Made by a program: the position numbers and the translations under genes. Source: Rhizobium glycinendophyticum (GTDB lineage: Bacteria > Pseudomonadota > Alphaproteobacteria > Rhizobiales > Rhizobiaceae). Taken from it: a stretch of DNA of 64,000 nucleotides. The notes below the pieces were generated by a model. That model made no database searches and was not told where the DNA came from. It was given only the letters and a program-made list of their open reading frames with translations. This document shows positions 37,029 to 46,663 of this stretch, piece after piece; the stretch's first letter is position 1; the number at the start of each line of letters is the position of its first letter. Location: positions 868,001-932,000 of the forward strand of contig NZ_VFYP01000001.1 of NCBI RefSeq assembly GCF_006443685.1. Direction: 5' to 3'.

Positions 37029-37144
37029 ACACGCTTACCGCCGCCTGATCCGCTGCCATTTTGCACGCATCCATGGATGACTTTTGCCGCGCGGCTTGCT
37101 AAGTCCCGCGCAGCCTTTCGCAACAGTTCAAAAAGTCAGTCCCC

Positions 37145-39454
37145 ATGCCCGATCTCCTGCTCGAACTCCGCTCCGAAGAAATCCCGGCCCGCATGCAGCG
37201 CAAGGCGGCTGGCGATCTGAAGAAGATGGTCACGGATGCGCTGGTTGATGCTGGTCTGACTTACGAGGGCGCACGCGAACACTGGACGCCGCGGCGCCTG
37301 ACGCTCGATATCCGTGGCCTGACCGCCCGTTCTGCCGACATCAAGGAAGAGAAGAAGGGCCCGAGCGTTTCGGCACCTCAAGGCGCGATCGACGGCTTCC
37401 TGCGTGGCGCGGGCCTCACCTCGATCGACCAGGCCACGATCAAGACTGATCCGAAAAAGGGCGATTTCTATGTCGCCTATCTGGAAAAGCCCGGTCGTGC
37501 GGCGGAAGAGATCATCGCCGATGTGATGCCGGGCATCATCCGCACATTCCCCTGGCCGAAGTCGATGCGCTCCGGTTTTGCCTCCATGCCGAAGGGCTCC
37601 GGCTATGGCGGAATCGAGGGCAAGGGCATGGAAAGCCTGCGCTGGGTGCGCCCGCTGCAGTCGATCGTCTGCACCTTCGGCCCCGAGCATGATGAAGTTC
37701 AGGTCATTCCCTTCGAGATCGACGGCATCGTGGCGGGGAATGTCACCTATGGTCACCGCTTCCATGCGCCTGACGCCATCACCGTCAAGCGCTTCGACGA
37801 CTACGTCTCGAGCCTCGAACGCGCCAAGGTCATCCTCGATGCCGAGCGCCGCAAGGACATGATCCTGCACGACGCCCGCGACATCGCCTTTGCCAACGGC
37901 CTCGAACTCGTTGAGGACGAAGGCCTGCTGGAGGAAGTCTCCGGCCTCGTCGAATGGCCGCAGGTTCTTCTCGGCACCTTCGAGGAGGACTATCTCTCGA
38001 TCCCCGCCGAGATCATCCGTCTGACGATCAAGACCAACCAGAAGTGCTTTGTCGTGCGCCCGCAGGGTGAGACGGACAAGCTCTCCAACCATTTCATCCT
38101 GATTTCCAACATCCAGGCCACCGATGGCGGCCGCGAGATCATGCATGGCAATGGCAAGGTCGTGCGCGCCCGCCTGTCGGATGCCCTGCACTTCTGGAAG
38201 CGCGATCAGGGCGACCTGCCGGACCTCGATACGCTGAAGGCCTCTGCCGCCAAGTTCGACCTGGATCTCAAGAAGCCGCTCGATCAGCGCATGGCCAAGC
38301 TCGACGCGCTGAACGTGACCTTCCACGCCAAGCTCGGAACGCAGGGGGAGCGCGTCGCGCGTATCCGCGAACTGGCCAAGGTGCTGGCACCGATCGTTTA
38401 TACGTCGCGAAACAGCCCCTCATCCGGCCTGTCGGCCACCTTCTCCCCGTTGAACGGGGAGAAGGGCGAACCCGCCGGCGCCGGCGTCCCCCTCGCCCCG
38501 CTTGCGGGGAGAGGGTCCGGCGAAGCCGGGGGTGAGGGGCAGGACCCCGATCTCGACACCTTCATCGCCCTCGTCGACCGCGCCGTGGTGCTGGCGAAGG
38601 CCGACCTGCGCACCGAAGCCGTCGGCGAATTCCCCGAACTCCAGGGCGCCATGGGCCGCAAGTATGCGCTCCTGCAGGGCGAGAATGCCTCCGTCGCTGC
38701 CGCGATCGAAGACCACTGGAAGCCGAACGGCCCCTCCGACCGTCTCCCGGAAGACAAGGTGGGCCTGACCGTCGCGCTCGCAGACAAGCTGGATACGCTC
38801 GTCGGCTTCTGGGCAATTGACGAAAAGCCGACCGGCTCGAAGGACCCTTATGCGCTGCGCCGCGCGGCACTGGGCGTGGTGCGGATGATTTTGGAAAGGG
38901 GTATCCGTCTGCCGCTGGTGTCCGTCGCCAAGGATGCCGACCTCCTCTCCTTCTTCCACGACCGCCTCAAGGTCTATCTGCGCGACCAGGGCGCCCGCCA
39001 CGACATCATCGATGCCGTGCTGACGCCTGATGCCGACGATCTCTTGATGGTCGCCCGCAAGGCCGAGGCGCTCACCGCCTTCATCACCTCGGAAGACGGC
39101 TTGAATCTGCTCGCCGGCACCAAGCGCGCCACTCAGCTCTTGGCCGCCGAAGAGAAGAAGGGCACCGTCGTTGCCGATGGCGTCTCGGAAGCGCTCCTGA
39201 CGCTTGATGCCGAGAAGGCGCTATTCGCCGCCATCCAGTCCGCCTCGAAATCGGCGGCTGAAGCGGTCGCAGCGGAAGACTTCCGCTCCGCCATGCAGGC
39301 GCTCTCGACGCTGCGCGGCCCGGTCGACAGATTCTTCGAGGACGTGCTGGTCAATGACGAGGACGCCGCCATCCGCGCCAACCGCCTGGCGCTCCTGAAG
39401 GCCATTCGTGAGGCGACCGCCACGGTCGCCGACTTCTCCAAGATCACCGGCTGA
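37145..39454 (+). CDS. glyS: Glycyl-tRNA synthetase beta subunit with an in-frame repeat insertion
   Basis: A 769-residue beta subunit, longer than the roughly 690-700 usual in the family. It begins [18 protein letters not shown] and continues through the HD-like and C-terminal helical regions ([16 protein letters not shown], then [16 protein letters not shown]). Residues about 424-466 (Ser/Pro/Gly/Ala-rich) are encoded by a palindromic RIME-like element inserted in frame, just before the segment [12 protein letters not shown]. The frame is intact, so the protein is probably functional with a surface loop. ATG 37145 lacks a clear Shine-Dalgarno site. A strong terminator follows. Confidence 0.95.
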   Translation: MPDLLLELRSEEIPARMQRKAAGDLKKMVTDALVDAGLTYEGAREHWTPRRLTLDIRGLTARSADIKEEKKGPSVSAPQGAIDGFLRGAGLTSIDQATIKTDPKKGDFYVAYLEKPGRAAEEIIADVMPGIIRTFPWPKSMRSGFASMPKGSGYGGIEGKGMESLRWVRPLQSIVCTFGPEHDEVQVIPFEIDGIVAGNVTYGHRFHAPDAITVKRFDDYVSSLERAKVILDAERRKDMILHDARDIAFANGLELVEDEGLLEEVSGLVEWPQVLLGTFEEDYLSIPAEIIRLTIKTNQKCFVVRPQGETDKLSNHFILISNIQATDGGREIMHGNGKVVRARLSDALHFWKRDQGDLPDLDTLKASAAKFDLDLKKPLDQRMAKLDALNVTFHAKLGTQGERVARIRELAKVLAPIVYTSRNSPSSGLSATFSPLNGEKGEPAGAGVPLAPLAGRGSGEAGGEGQDPDLDTFIALVDRAVVLAKADLRTEAVGEFPELQGAMGRKYALLQGENASVAAAIEDHWKPNGPSDRLPEDKVGLTVALADKLDTLVGFWAIDEKPTGSKDPYALRRAALGVVRMILERGIRLPLVSVAKDADLLSFFHDRLKVYLRDQGARHDIIDAVLTPDADDLLMVARKAEALTAFITSEDGLNLLAGTKRATQLLAAEEKKGTVVADGVSEALLTLDAEKALFAAIQSASKSAAEAVAAEDFRSAMQALSTLRGPVDRFFEDVLVNDEDAAIRANRLALLKAIREATATVADFSKITG
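38415..38540. repeat. RIME-like element inserted in glyS
   Basis: 126 bp (exactly 42 codons). Outer arms GCCCCTCATCCGG and CCGGGGGTGAGGGGC are complementary. Inside are a perfect 10-bp hairpin CTTCTCCCCG/CGGGGAGAAG (38440-38464) and further hairpins CCCCGC-TT-GCGGGG and CCGGC-GAA-GCCGG. This is the typical sequence of intergenic rhizobial palindromes, here inside a coding frame. Confidence 0.88.
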
Positions 39455-39461
39455 TGATGTG

Positions 39462-39490
39462 AGACCCCGCTTCGGCGGGGTCTTTCGTTT
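39462..39490 (+). terminator. Terminator of glyS
   Basis: Perfect 9-bp stem AGACCCCGC/GCGGGGTCT with a TTCG tetraloop, then TTCGTTT. Confidence 0.9.
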
Positions 39491-39557
39491 CACGCGGCGA
39501 GTTTTCCGAGATCAGCATCTTGTGCTAGGTTGGAGCAACATACAGCCGGAGCCCCCC

Positions 39558-39821
39558 ATGAAGCCCGTTCAGGTCACCATTGCCGAGCCCTATGACAGCT
39601 TCGTCGAGGCCCAGCTCGAAAGTGGCGTGTTCAAGTCTGCCGAAGACGTGGTCGAGGCCGGACTCACGCTTCTGCAGGAAGAGCAGGCGCGGATCGAATG
39701 GCTGCGCAATGCGCTGATCGCGGGTGAGAACAGCGGGCCGTCTGTGCCGTTCGAGTGCGAGGAATTCAAGGCCCTCATGCGGGAACGTCATCTTCGTACG
39801 CGAGCTTCTCAAGAAACCTAA
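39558..39821 (+). CDS. ParD-like ribbon-helix-helix antitoxin, orphan
   Basis: An 87-residue type II antitoxin of the ParD/CopG group: MKPVQVTIAEPYDSFVEAQL, then SAEDVVEAGLTLLQEEQAR, and an acidic C-terminal toxin-binding tail (PFECEEFKAL). ATG 39558 is where similarity starts. Only 44 bases separate it from the next gene, so no parE-length toxin follows; the partner is absent or elsewhere. Confidence 0.8.
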   Translation: MKPVQVTIAEPYDSFVEAQLESGVFKSAEDVVEAGLTLLQEEQARIEWLRNALIAGENSGPSVPFECEEFKALMRERHLRTRASQET

Positions 39822-39865
39822 GCTGCTGCAGATATCGCCCGCGCGACCACTTTGGTATTGCTAAA

Positions 39866-40360
39866 ATGCTCCCCAAAATCCTCATCAGCGCCTGCCTGCT
39901 CGGCCGCCCCGTCCGTTATGACGGCAAGGGCAAGCCGCTCAATGATCCGCTGATCGAGCGCTGGAAGGCCGAGGACCGCCTCGTCGGGTACTGTCCCGAA
40001 CAGGCCGGCGGTCTGCCCACCCCGCGTCCGCCCGCTGAAATCGAAGACGGCATGAATGGCGAGGACGTACTCGCCGGCCGCGCCCGCGTGCTCGAAGTCA
40101 CCGGTGGCGATGTGACCGCAGAATTCATCGAGGGTGGTAAGAAGGCCGTCGCCTTCGCCCGCGAGCATGGCTGCGACGTAGCGCTGCTCATCGACGGCAG
40201 CCCCTCCTGCGGGTCGGGTTTCATCTATGACGGCTCGTTTTCCGGCACCCGCCATCCCGGCTTCGGCGTCACGGCAGCCCTGATGCATCGGGCGGGCATC
40301 GAGGTCTTCTCCGATCGTGAACTGGAGCGCCTTGCAGAACGGGTCCAATCGATGAGCTGA
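39866..40360 (+). CDS. DUF523 (YbbK-like) protein
   Basis: A 164-residue protein of the DUF523 family. Conserved features are ISACLLGRPVRYDGKGK, PEQAGGLPTPRPPAEIE and GSPSCGSG, with cysteines that may bind metal or react with thiols. The biochemical role is unproven. ATG 39866 is chosen because homology starts there. Confidence 0.87.
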   Translation: MLPKILISACLLGRPVRYDGKGKPLNDPLIERWKAEDRLVGYCPEQAGGLPTPRPPAEIEDGMNGEDVLAGRARVLEVTGGDVTAEFIEGGKKAVAFAREHGCDVALLIDGSPSCGSGFIYDGSFSGTRHPGFGVTAALMHRAGIEVFSDRELERLAERVQSMS

Positions 40361-40370
40361 AACGAAAGAA

Positions 40371-40392
40371 GCCGCCGGGCATCTCCGGCGGC
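40371..40392 (-). terminator. Terminator of the first chemoreceptor gene (possibly bidirectional)
   Basis: 8-bp stem GCCGCCGG/CCGGCGGC with a 6-base loop. Read on the minus strand it is followed by TTCTTTCGTTT; the plus-strand tail is less U-rich. Confidence 0.75.
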
Positions 40393-40416
40393 CTCCATCA
40401 TCAGTATGGCGTGGCC

Positions 40417-42237
40417 TCAGCCCGCCATGCGCATCGGCGTCTTGTATCCCTGCTGCTCGGCGCGGGTGCGGAAGCTGCGCATCAGGTTCAAGAGTTCCTC
40501 CGTATCACCGGCCAATACTTCGGCCGAAGCGGTGGTCTCTTCCGCCATCGCCGCATTCTGCTGGGTTGCGGCGTCCAGCTGGTTCATCGACGAGGAGATT
40601 GAGCGCAGCGTCGTGTCCTGCTCTGTCGCCGAATGGGCGATCTTGGTCACGATGTTGCTCGCCGACTGGATCTGGTCGGAGATACGCTTGAGCGCCGCGC
40701 CGGCCTCGCCGACCAGCTGCACGCCGTTTCGCACCTGACCGGACGAGCGGGAGATCTGGTCCTTGATCTCCTTGGCGGCGGCAGCCGAACGCTGGGCGAG
40801 TTCACGCACCTCCTGGGCGACGACGGCAAAGCCCTTGCCGCTTTCGCCGGCCCGAGCAGCCTCGACACCGGCATTCAGCGCAAGCAGGTTGGTCTGGAAG
40901 GCGATTTCGTCGATCACGCCGATGATCTTGGTGATCTCGGCAGACGATTGTTCGATGCCCCCCATGGCGCTGATCGCTTCAGCCACGACCGCGTCGGAGC
41001 GCGCCGCTTCCGATGAGATCGTCTGCACGCGTTGTGCCGCCTCCTGCGCGCCTTCGGCCGTCTGGCGAACGGCGACGGTCAACTCGTCGAGGGCTGCCGA
41101 TGTCTCTTCCAGATTGGCCGCCTGATGCTCGGTGCGCTGCGACAGCGTGTGCGAGGCGCGGCGGATCTCTTCCTTCGAACCGGCGATCTCGACGCCCTTG
41201 GCGCTCACGCGCGCCAGGGCCGTTTCCAGATGATCGAGCGCCTCGTTGAAGTTGTCGCGCAATGCGCCGTAGCGAGGACCAAGGTCTCCGCAGCGCGTCG
41301 TCAGATCGCCTTGTGCCATGGCCTCGAGCGCAACGCCGATTTGCGAAACGACGCGCGCCTGCTCTGCCGCATCGGCCTGCTGCGAATCGACGTTCTGCTG
41401 GCGCTCCTGGTCGATCTGCCGTTGCTGCTCGGCCTGGCTGCGCGCCAGCGCCTGCCGTTCGCGGACCTTTTCCTGAAGGGCGCGCGTGGCTTTTGCCATC
41501 ATGCCGACCTCGTTGCCCATGTCCGTGTGAGGAATGGCAATCGAGACATTCTCCTCGGCCACTGCGGTCAGTGCGCCATGGATCGCCGTCAGCGGACGGC
41601 TGATCCCACGGATGATGACGAAGGCGGCAAGCAGCCCCAACACCACGACGCTGCCGCCGATCACCACGGCCTTCCAGATCATTGCGTTGATCTTCTGCTG
41701 GAGATCGTCGATATAGACGCCGGTTCCGACCACGACCTGCCATGGTTCGAAGGCTTTGCTGTACGCGGCCTTCAGATAAACGTCACCGCTCTGGTCGCCG
41801 GGCTTGCTCCACGAATATTCCGTGATGCCTCCGCCGTTGCGGGCCTTCTCGATCATCTCCTCGCGGAACATCTTGCCGTTCTTGTCCGGCTGTCCCTTTT
41901 GGTTGAGGCCGATCTGCGCGGCCACGGGATGAAACAGCATGGTGACATCGTAGTCGAAGCCGAACATGTAGCCGTTGGGTTCAAAGGCTATCGTCGTCAT
42001 GGTCTTGAACGCTTGGGCTCGGGCATCTTCCATGCTCATCTCGCCCGCTTTCACCCGCGCGTCGTAACCCTTGAGGATCGAGATGGAGGACTCCACCTGG
42101 CTGCGCAGCAGATCGTAGCGTTCGGCGAAAATCGCCTCGGACGTGCTCTTGATCTGGAAATAGGTCGCCACGCCGAAGGCGAGCATCAATCCGCAAATCA
42201 GCAGAAACAGTTGTTTGGAAATCTTTAAATTCTTCAA
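40417..42237 (-). CDS. Methyl-accepting chemotaxis protein, single-cache type
   Basis: A 606-residue chemoreceptor. A first membrane helix (about 10-30) and a periplasmic single Cache domain ([13 protein letters not shown] near residue 93) are followed by a second helix (about 190-210), HAMP, a coiled coil and the signalling tip [20 protein letters not shown]. The start is TTG 42237: GGAGGAGG stands 5 bases upstream and the N-terminus [11 protein letters not shown] matches that of the neighbouring paralogue. It is the downstream member of a tandem pair on the same strand. The ligand is unknown; small organic acids are typical for this cache type. Confidence 0.93.
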   Translation of the reverse strand: MKNLKISKQLFLLICGLMLAFGVATYFQIKSTSEAIFAERYDLLRSQVESSISILKGYDARVKAGEMSMEDARAQAFKTMTTIAFEPNGYMFGFDYDVTMLFHPVAAQIGLNQKGQPDKNGKMFREEMIEKARNGGGITEYSWSKPGDQSGDVYLKAAYSKAFEPWQVVVGTGVYIDDLQQKINAMIWKAVVIGGSVVVLGLLAAFVIIRGISRPLTAIHGALTAVAEENVSIAIPHTDMGNEVGMMAKATRALQEKVRERQALARSQAEQQRQIDQERQQNVDSQQADAAEQARVVSQIGVALEAMAQGDLTTRCGDLGPRYGALRDNFNEALDHLETALARVSAKGVEIAGSKEEIRRASHTLSQRTEHQAANLEETSAALDELTVAVRQTAEGAQEAAQRVQTISSEAARSDAVVAEAISAMGGIEQSSAEITKIIGVIDEIAFQTNLLALNAGVEAARAGESGKGFAVVAQEVRELAQRSAAAAKEIKDQISRSSGQVRNGVQLVGEAGAALKRISDQIQSASNIVTKIAHSATEQDTTLRSISSSMNQLDAATQQNAAMAEETTASAEVLAGDTEELLNLMRSFRTRAEQQGYKTPMRMAG

Positions 42238-42356
42238 TGGAGCCTCCTCCGCAAGGAATTGTCCGGTCGGTATCCTTCCGAAGTGGCGACCGTTCCCCTG
42301 TCGCCCGAGCGCGCCTCATGCAGCCACCGGTATGTAGCCACAGTGTTCCCTGGACC

Positions 42357-42421
42357 GTAAAATTTTACTTAAATAAAGATAATATAAGTTATTTTGATAT
42401 TAGAAAACAAACATTTAGCAT
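42357..42421. other. AT-rich block upstream of the first chemoreceptor
   Basis: About 65 bases almost free of G and C in a GC-rich genome, including the palindrome GTAAAATTTTAC (42357-42368). It lies 120 bases above the TTG start and may hold promoter or UP-element sequence. The rest of 42238-42550 holds the leader of this gene and the terminator of the other receptor. Confidence 0.5.
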
Positions 42422-42495
42422 ATGTCGAATGGGCCAAACGCAGTCGCAATCGTCCTTCGCCTGCGCCAAAATTGCCATGGCTGCACCGCATAACG

Positions 42496-42524
42496 AAAAA
42501 GCCGCCGGCAAGAGCCGACGGCTT
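42496..42524 (-). terminator. Terminator of the second chemoreceptor gene
   Basis: On the minus strand AAGCCGTCGGC-TCTT-GCCGGCGGCTT (11-bp stem, one G-U) followed by TTTCG, 27 bases after the stop. Confidence 0.85.
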
Positions 42525-42550
42525 CGAAACGAATGGGAAAGAAGTGTGTG

Positions 42551-44383
42551 TCAGCCGGCCTTGCGCATCGGCTGGTGGCCACCATGCTGGCCGCTTCCCG
42601 ACTCGCTGGTCTTGAAGCTGCGGATCAGGTTCAGGAGATCGCCAGTGTCGTTGGCGAGAACCTCGGCCGATGCCGTAGTCTCTTCCGCCATGGCGGCGTT
42701 CTGCTGTGTCGCCTGATCGAGCTGGTTCATCGAGGACGAGATCGAGCGCAGGGTGGTGTCCTGCTCCTGCGCGCTGTGGGAGATCTTCGAAACGATGTCG
42801 TTGGCGCTGGCGATCTGGTCGGAGATACGCTTCAGCGCCTCGCCTGTCTGACCCACCAGTTGTACGCCCTGTTCGACCTGGGCGGACGAGCGGGCGATCT
42901 GGTCCTTGATCTCCTTGGCGGCAGCAGCAGAGCGCTGGGCAAGCTCGCGCACCTCCTGGGCAACAACCGCAAAACCCTTGCCGCTTTCGCCGGCGCGTGC
43001 CGCTTCGACGCCGGCATTCAGCGCCAGAAGGTTGGTCTGAAAGGCGATCTCGTCGATCACGCCGATGATCTTCGTGATCTCGGCCGACGACTGCTCGATG
43101 CCGCTCATTGCATTGATCGCGCGGGTGACGATCTCGTCGCTCTGCTTTGCTTCGCCGCTAACCGCACCGACACGGCTCGCCGCTTCCCGGGCACCGTCGG
43201 CAGTCTGTCTAACGGCTACCGTGAGCTCGTCGAGCGCGGCCGAGGTTTCCTCGAGGTTCGCGGCCTGGCGTTCTGTGCGGGTGGCAAGCTCGCCGGAGGC
43301 GCGGCGGATCTCTTCTTTCGACACGGCAATGTCGTTGCCCTTGAGGTTGACCCGGGCCATGGCTTCTTCGAGACGCGCCAGCGCCTCGTTGAAGTTGTCG
43401 CGCAAGCCGGCATATTTCGGGCCGAGATCGGCGCAGCGCACGGTCAGGTCACCGTCCGCCAGATTGGCAAGCGATGCACCGATCGTGGCCACGACATGCG
43501 CCTGCTGGCGCGCGTCTGCGAGCTGCATTTCCGAATTCTGCTGGCGCTCGCCATCCAGTTCGCGCTGCTGTTCTTCCTGGCGGGCAGCAAGCGCATGGCG
43601 CTCGCGGATCTTTTCCTGCAGGCTCTGGGTCGCCTTGGCCATCATGCCGACTTCATTGCTCATGTCCGTGTGCGGAATGGCGATCGAGACGTTTTCGTCC
43701 GCCACCGCTTCCAGCGCATCATGGATGGCGTTGAGCGGGCGGGTGATGCCGCGCACCACGAAATAGGCAGCAATCAGAGCCGCGGCAAAAATGCCAAGCG
43801 AAACGCTGACGGTCTTGATGATGCTGGCCCGGATTTCAGCCTTCAGGTCGTCCGTGTAGAGGCCGGTGGCGACCACGAGCTTCCATGGCTCGAAGGCCTT
43901 GGCGTAGGCAGCTTTCGGATAGGTGCGATCTTCCGGATCCTTGCCCGGCTTCGGCCCGATGAATTCGACGAAGCCGCCGCCGGCCTGGCCGAGGCGCACC
44001 ATCTCGTCACGATAGGCAAATCCGTTTCCGTCCGCCTTGCCCTTGTTGCTCTTGCCCACGTCCTTGGATGTCGGATGGAAGACCATCACGACATCATAGT
44101 CGTAGCCGAAGAAATAGCCGTCCGGCTCGAACTTCATCTTGTTCAGCAGGGCATAGGCGCGGGTCTTGGCTTCGTCGACCGAAAATTCGCCAGCAACGGC
44201 GCGGTCGTTGAAATCCTGGAGAATGGAAAGCGCCGACTCCACCTGGGTCCGCAGCAATTCGTAGCGTTGCTGATAAATGGTGGCGGTTGCGGACCGCACT
44301 TCGAAATAGGTGGCGGTGGCGAAGGCCGCCATCATGCCGCCGATCAGCACGAAGAGTTGGAGGGAAATACGGAGATTTTTCAT
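42551..44383 (-). CDS. Methyl-accepting chemotaxis protein, paralogue of its neighbour
   Basis: 610 residues with the same architecture as the neighbouring receptor: membrane helix, single Cache ([14 protein letters not shown]), second helix, HAMP, signalling domain. The C-terminal signalling region is nearly identical between the two, while the Cache domains diverge, indicating duplication followed by change of ligand. ATG 44383 ([11 protein letters not shown]) is preferred over the longer frame. Both proteins end in PMRxAG; neither has the NWETF-type CheR pentapeptide. Confidence 0.93.
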   Translation of the reverse strand: MKNLRISLQLFVLIGGMMAAFATATYFEVRSATATIYQQRYELLRTQVESALSILQDFNDRAVAGEFSVDEAKTRAYALLNKMKFEPDGYFFGYDYDVVMVFHPTSKDVGKSNKGKADGNGFAYRDEMVRLGQAGGGFVEFIGPKPGKDPEDRTYPKAAYAKAFEPWKLVVATGLYTDDLKAEIRASIIKTVSVSLGIFAAALIAAYFVVRGITRPLNAIHDALEAVADENVSIAIPHTDMSNEVGMMAKATQSLQEKIRERHALAARQEEQQRELDGERQQNSEMQLADARQQAHVVATIGASLANLADGDLTVRCADLGPKYAGLRDNFNEALARLEEAMARVNLKGNDIAVSKEEIRRASGELATRTERQAANLEETSAALDELTVAVRQTADGAREAASRVGAVSGEAKQSDEIVTRAINAMSGIEQSSAEITKIIGVIDEIAFQTNLLALNAGVEAARAGESGKGFAVVAQEVRELAQRSAAAAKEIKDQIARSSAQVEQGVQLVGQTGEALKRISDQIASANDIVSKISHSAQEQDTTLRSISSSMNQLDQATQQNAAMAEETTASAEVLANDTGDLLNLIRSFKTSESGSGQHGGHQPMRKAG

Positions 44384-44566
44384 GGCCAAGCAAGCTTTCG
44401 TCGAACCGAACAATCGGTTGAGATCCGGGAACAAGGGGGGAGCAGCGGCCCTCATGGCCGGTCGAAGTCTCGCCCCAGAGTCATCGCGAAAGATTGATAT
44501 GACTTTAAGCTGTTAAGAATATTCGGCTCTCAGAATTCACCCCCGATAAATAGGGAAACGACATAA

Positions 44567-44587
44567 CGCCCGGGACTGGACCGGGCG
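44567..44587 (-). terminator. Possible terminator of the HPE1-like gene
   Basis: 7-bp stem CGCCCGG/CCGGGCG with a 7-base loop; on the minus strand it is followed by TTATGTCGTTT. The rest of 44384-44652 is promoter space for the chemoreceptor. Confidence 0.5.
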
Positions 44588-44652
44588 CTATATCCGTGTG
44601 TCACCACGATGTGCCGCAGAACCCGGATCGTAAGGCGCTGCGGGAGATGTCG

Positions 44653-45105
44653 TTACTTCAGCCGAAGCTCGAAGCCTGCCTGGTTGATCTGCACCGGGCC
44701 ATCGGGAAGCGAAACATTGGTAACCGCTGCCGTGGTAGCGCTGGGGTCCACTCCGTCCGAAGCAGGGGCATTGGCCACGATGACAGAGCCCTTGGTCGCC
44801 CAGCCCTCGGCAGACGTCATGAACACGACAGGCGAGCCACCGAGCCAGCTTTCCACGCGCTTAAGCTTCTTCTGGCCGTTTACGTCCACCACTTCGGCAA
44901 ACTGGTCGCCCGACGCCACGGTCGGAACCTGGTACCGGTTTCGGGAAATCTTCGGCTGGAGGGCCGGGCACTGTGCACAGGTGACCCGGATGACGCTTGA
45001 GCCGTTCGTCGCGAGGCCGCTCACGAGGTCGATGGAGGAGGCGAGGGCCGGTGTTGCACCAGCCACTGCAGCCAGGATCATGGATGTACGAAGGATGCGG
45101 CGCAT
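44653..45105 (-). CDS. Secreted HPE1-like domain protein
   Basis: A 150-residue exported protein: signal peptide MRRILRTSMILAAVAGATPA, then a mature part with one CxxC (VTCAQCPAL), an ESWLGGSPVVFMTS core and a C-terminal FELRLK. This matches a rhizobial family I recall under the name plant virulence effector HPE1-like. The name comes from similarity, so a plant role should not be assumed. It stands alone between a chemoreceptor and purD. Confidence 0.7.
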   Translation of the reverse strand: MRRILRTSMILAAVAGATPALASSIDLVSGLATNGSSVIRVTCAQCPALQPKISRNRYQVPTVASGDQFAEVVDVNGQKKLKRVESWLGGSPVVFMTSAEGWATKGSVIVANAPASDGVDPSATTAAVTNVSLPDGPVQINQAGFELRLK

Positions 45106-45218
45106 GATGTCTTTTCCCCGATGGTTGGGGAAACCCTAGCGCAGCTTTCTTTCGATCCGGTCAGGAGCTTTGGTAAAATTTGAGCGAATGAGCGGATTTC
45201 CGCGTTAAGCCCGGCCTT

Positions 45219-46490
45219 TCAAGAATTTTCGCGCGCAATTGCCCGCCAGCCGATATCCCGGCGGCAAAATCCGTTCTCCCAGTTGACCGCGTCCACGAGG
45301 TCGTAGGCCGCAGCCTGAGCCGCAGCCACGGTCGCACCGCGCGCCGTGGCGTTCAGCACACGTCCGCCGGTCGCCACCAACTGGCCGTTCTTGAGTGCCG
45401 TTCCTGCATGGAAAACCTTGGCGCCCAGCTCGGCTTGCGGCAGGGCAGCGATCGGCGTCGCCTTTTCGTAAGCGCCGGGATAACCCTTTGAGGCGAGAAC
45501 CACGGTCAGCGCCGGGTCATCGCTCCATTCGGCCTTGATCTGATCCAGCGTGCCGGTGGCAGAGGCGTAGAGGATCGGCAACAGATCGCTCTTCAGCCGC
45601 ATCATCAGCACCTGGCATTCCGGATCGCCGAAGCGGACATTGTATTCGATGAGTTCCGGACCCTTTTCGGTGATCATCAATCCGGCGAAGAACACGCCCT
45701 GGAAGGGATGTCCCATCTCGGCCATGCCCCGCAGGGTCGGCTCGATGATCTCCTTCATCGTCCGCTCGACCATCTCCGCAGTCATGACGGGCGCAGGAGA
45801 ATAGGCGCCCATGCCGCCGGTATTCGGGCCGGTATCGCCGTCGCCCACGCGCTTGTGGTCCTGAGCCGTGGCAAGTGGCAGAAGGCACTTGCCGTCTGAT
45901 AGGCAGAAGAAGCTTGCTTCCTCGCCGTCGAGAAAAGCCTCGACCACGACTTCAGCGCCGGCAGCCCCAAAAGCGCCCTCGAAGCAGTCGTCGATGGCGG
46001 CCAGCGCCTCGTCCAGCGTCATCGCAACCGTGACACCCTTGCCGGCGGCAAGCCCATCGGCCTTGATGACGATCGGTGCACCCTGCTGGCGCACATAGGC
46101 TTTTGCTTTCGGTGCATTGTTGAAGCGCTGGTACGCCCCGGTCGGGATGTTGAAGCGGGCGCAGACATCCTTGGTAAAGCCCTTGGAGCCCTCGAGCTGG
46201 GCCGCAGCGGCAGAGGGTCCGAAGACGGCAATGCCGGCCTCACGCAGACGGTCGGCAATGCCAGCGACCAGCGGTGCTTCCGGCCCGACGACGACGAAGT
46301 CGATGCCCTTGTCCTTGCAGAACGAGACCACCGCAGCGTGATCATCGGTGTCGAGTGAAACGAGTTCCGCCTCTTCGGCGATGCCGGGATTGCCGGGGGC
46401 CGCATAGAGCTTGGTCAGCAGTGGCGACTGGGCGATCTTCCAGGCCAGCGCATGTTCGCGTCCACCCGACCCGATCAACAAAACCTTCAT
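45219..46490 (-). CDS. purD: Phosphoribosylamine-glycine ligase
   Basis: A 423-residue GAR synthetase, step two of purine synthesis. [20 protein letters not shown] opens the protein. The ATP-grasp features [11 protein letters not shown] and [12 protein letters not shown] follow, and the signature is [12 protein letters not shown] 46490 has GGAGG six bases upstream; the GTG just before it is not needed. It is divergent from tex. Confidence 0.96.
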   Translation of the reverse strand: MKVLLIGSGGREHALAWKIAQSPLLTKLYAAPGNPGIAEEAELVSLDTDDHAAVVSFCKDKGIDFVVVGPEAPLVAGIADRLREAGIAVFGPSAAAAQLEGSKGFTKDVCARFNIPTGAYQRFNNAPKAKAYVRQQGAPIVIKADGLAAGKGVTVAMTLDEALAAIDDCFEGAFGAAGAEVVVEAFLDGEEASFFCLSDGKCLLPLATAQDHKRVGDGDTGPNTGGMGAYSPAPVMTAEMVERTMKEIIEPTLRGMAEMGHPFQGVFFAGLMITEKGPELIEYNVRFGDPECQVLMMRLKSDLLPILYASATGTLDQIKAEWSDDPALTVVLASKGYPGAYEKATPIAALPQAELGAKVFHAGTALKNGQLVATGGRVLNATARGATVAAAQAAAYDLVDAVNWENGFCRRDIGWRAIARENS

Positions 46491-46663
46491 CACCAGCCTC
46501 CAGTGCCACAGGGGAATGTCCGGCGGTTAAGGGGGAAGGGGGCAAAGGTCAAGCCGAATTGACCTTGGAAACCCCCGCTTTCCTGTGAAGTGGGCCGCAT
46601 GCCCGTTGCCTTGCCGCATTCCCTCGCTATGGTCCGCCGCTTACCAGATCAGACGGAAGACCC

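Noticed and set aside
38400..38545. Sequencing frameshift, intron or intein in glyS
   Set aside because: The frame is continuous, the insert is a multiple of three, and its DNA is a palindromic repeat without splicing motifs.
42533..44497. Open frame of about 654 codons on the plus strand opposite the second chemoreceptor
   Set aside because: It mirrors the receptor gene exactly, shows no protein-family signature and starts in the terminator region.
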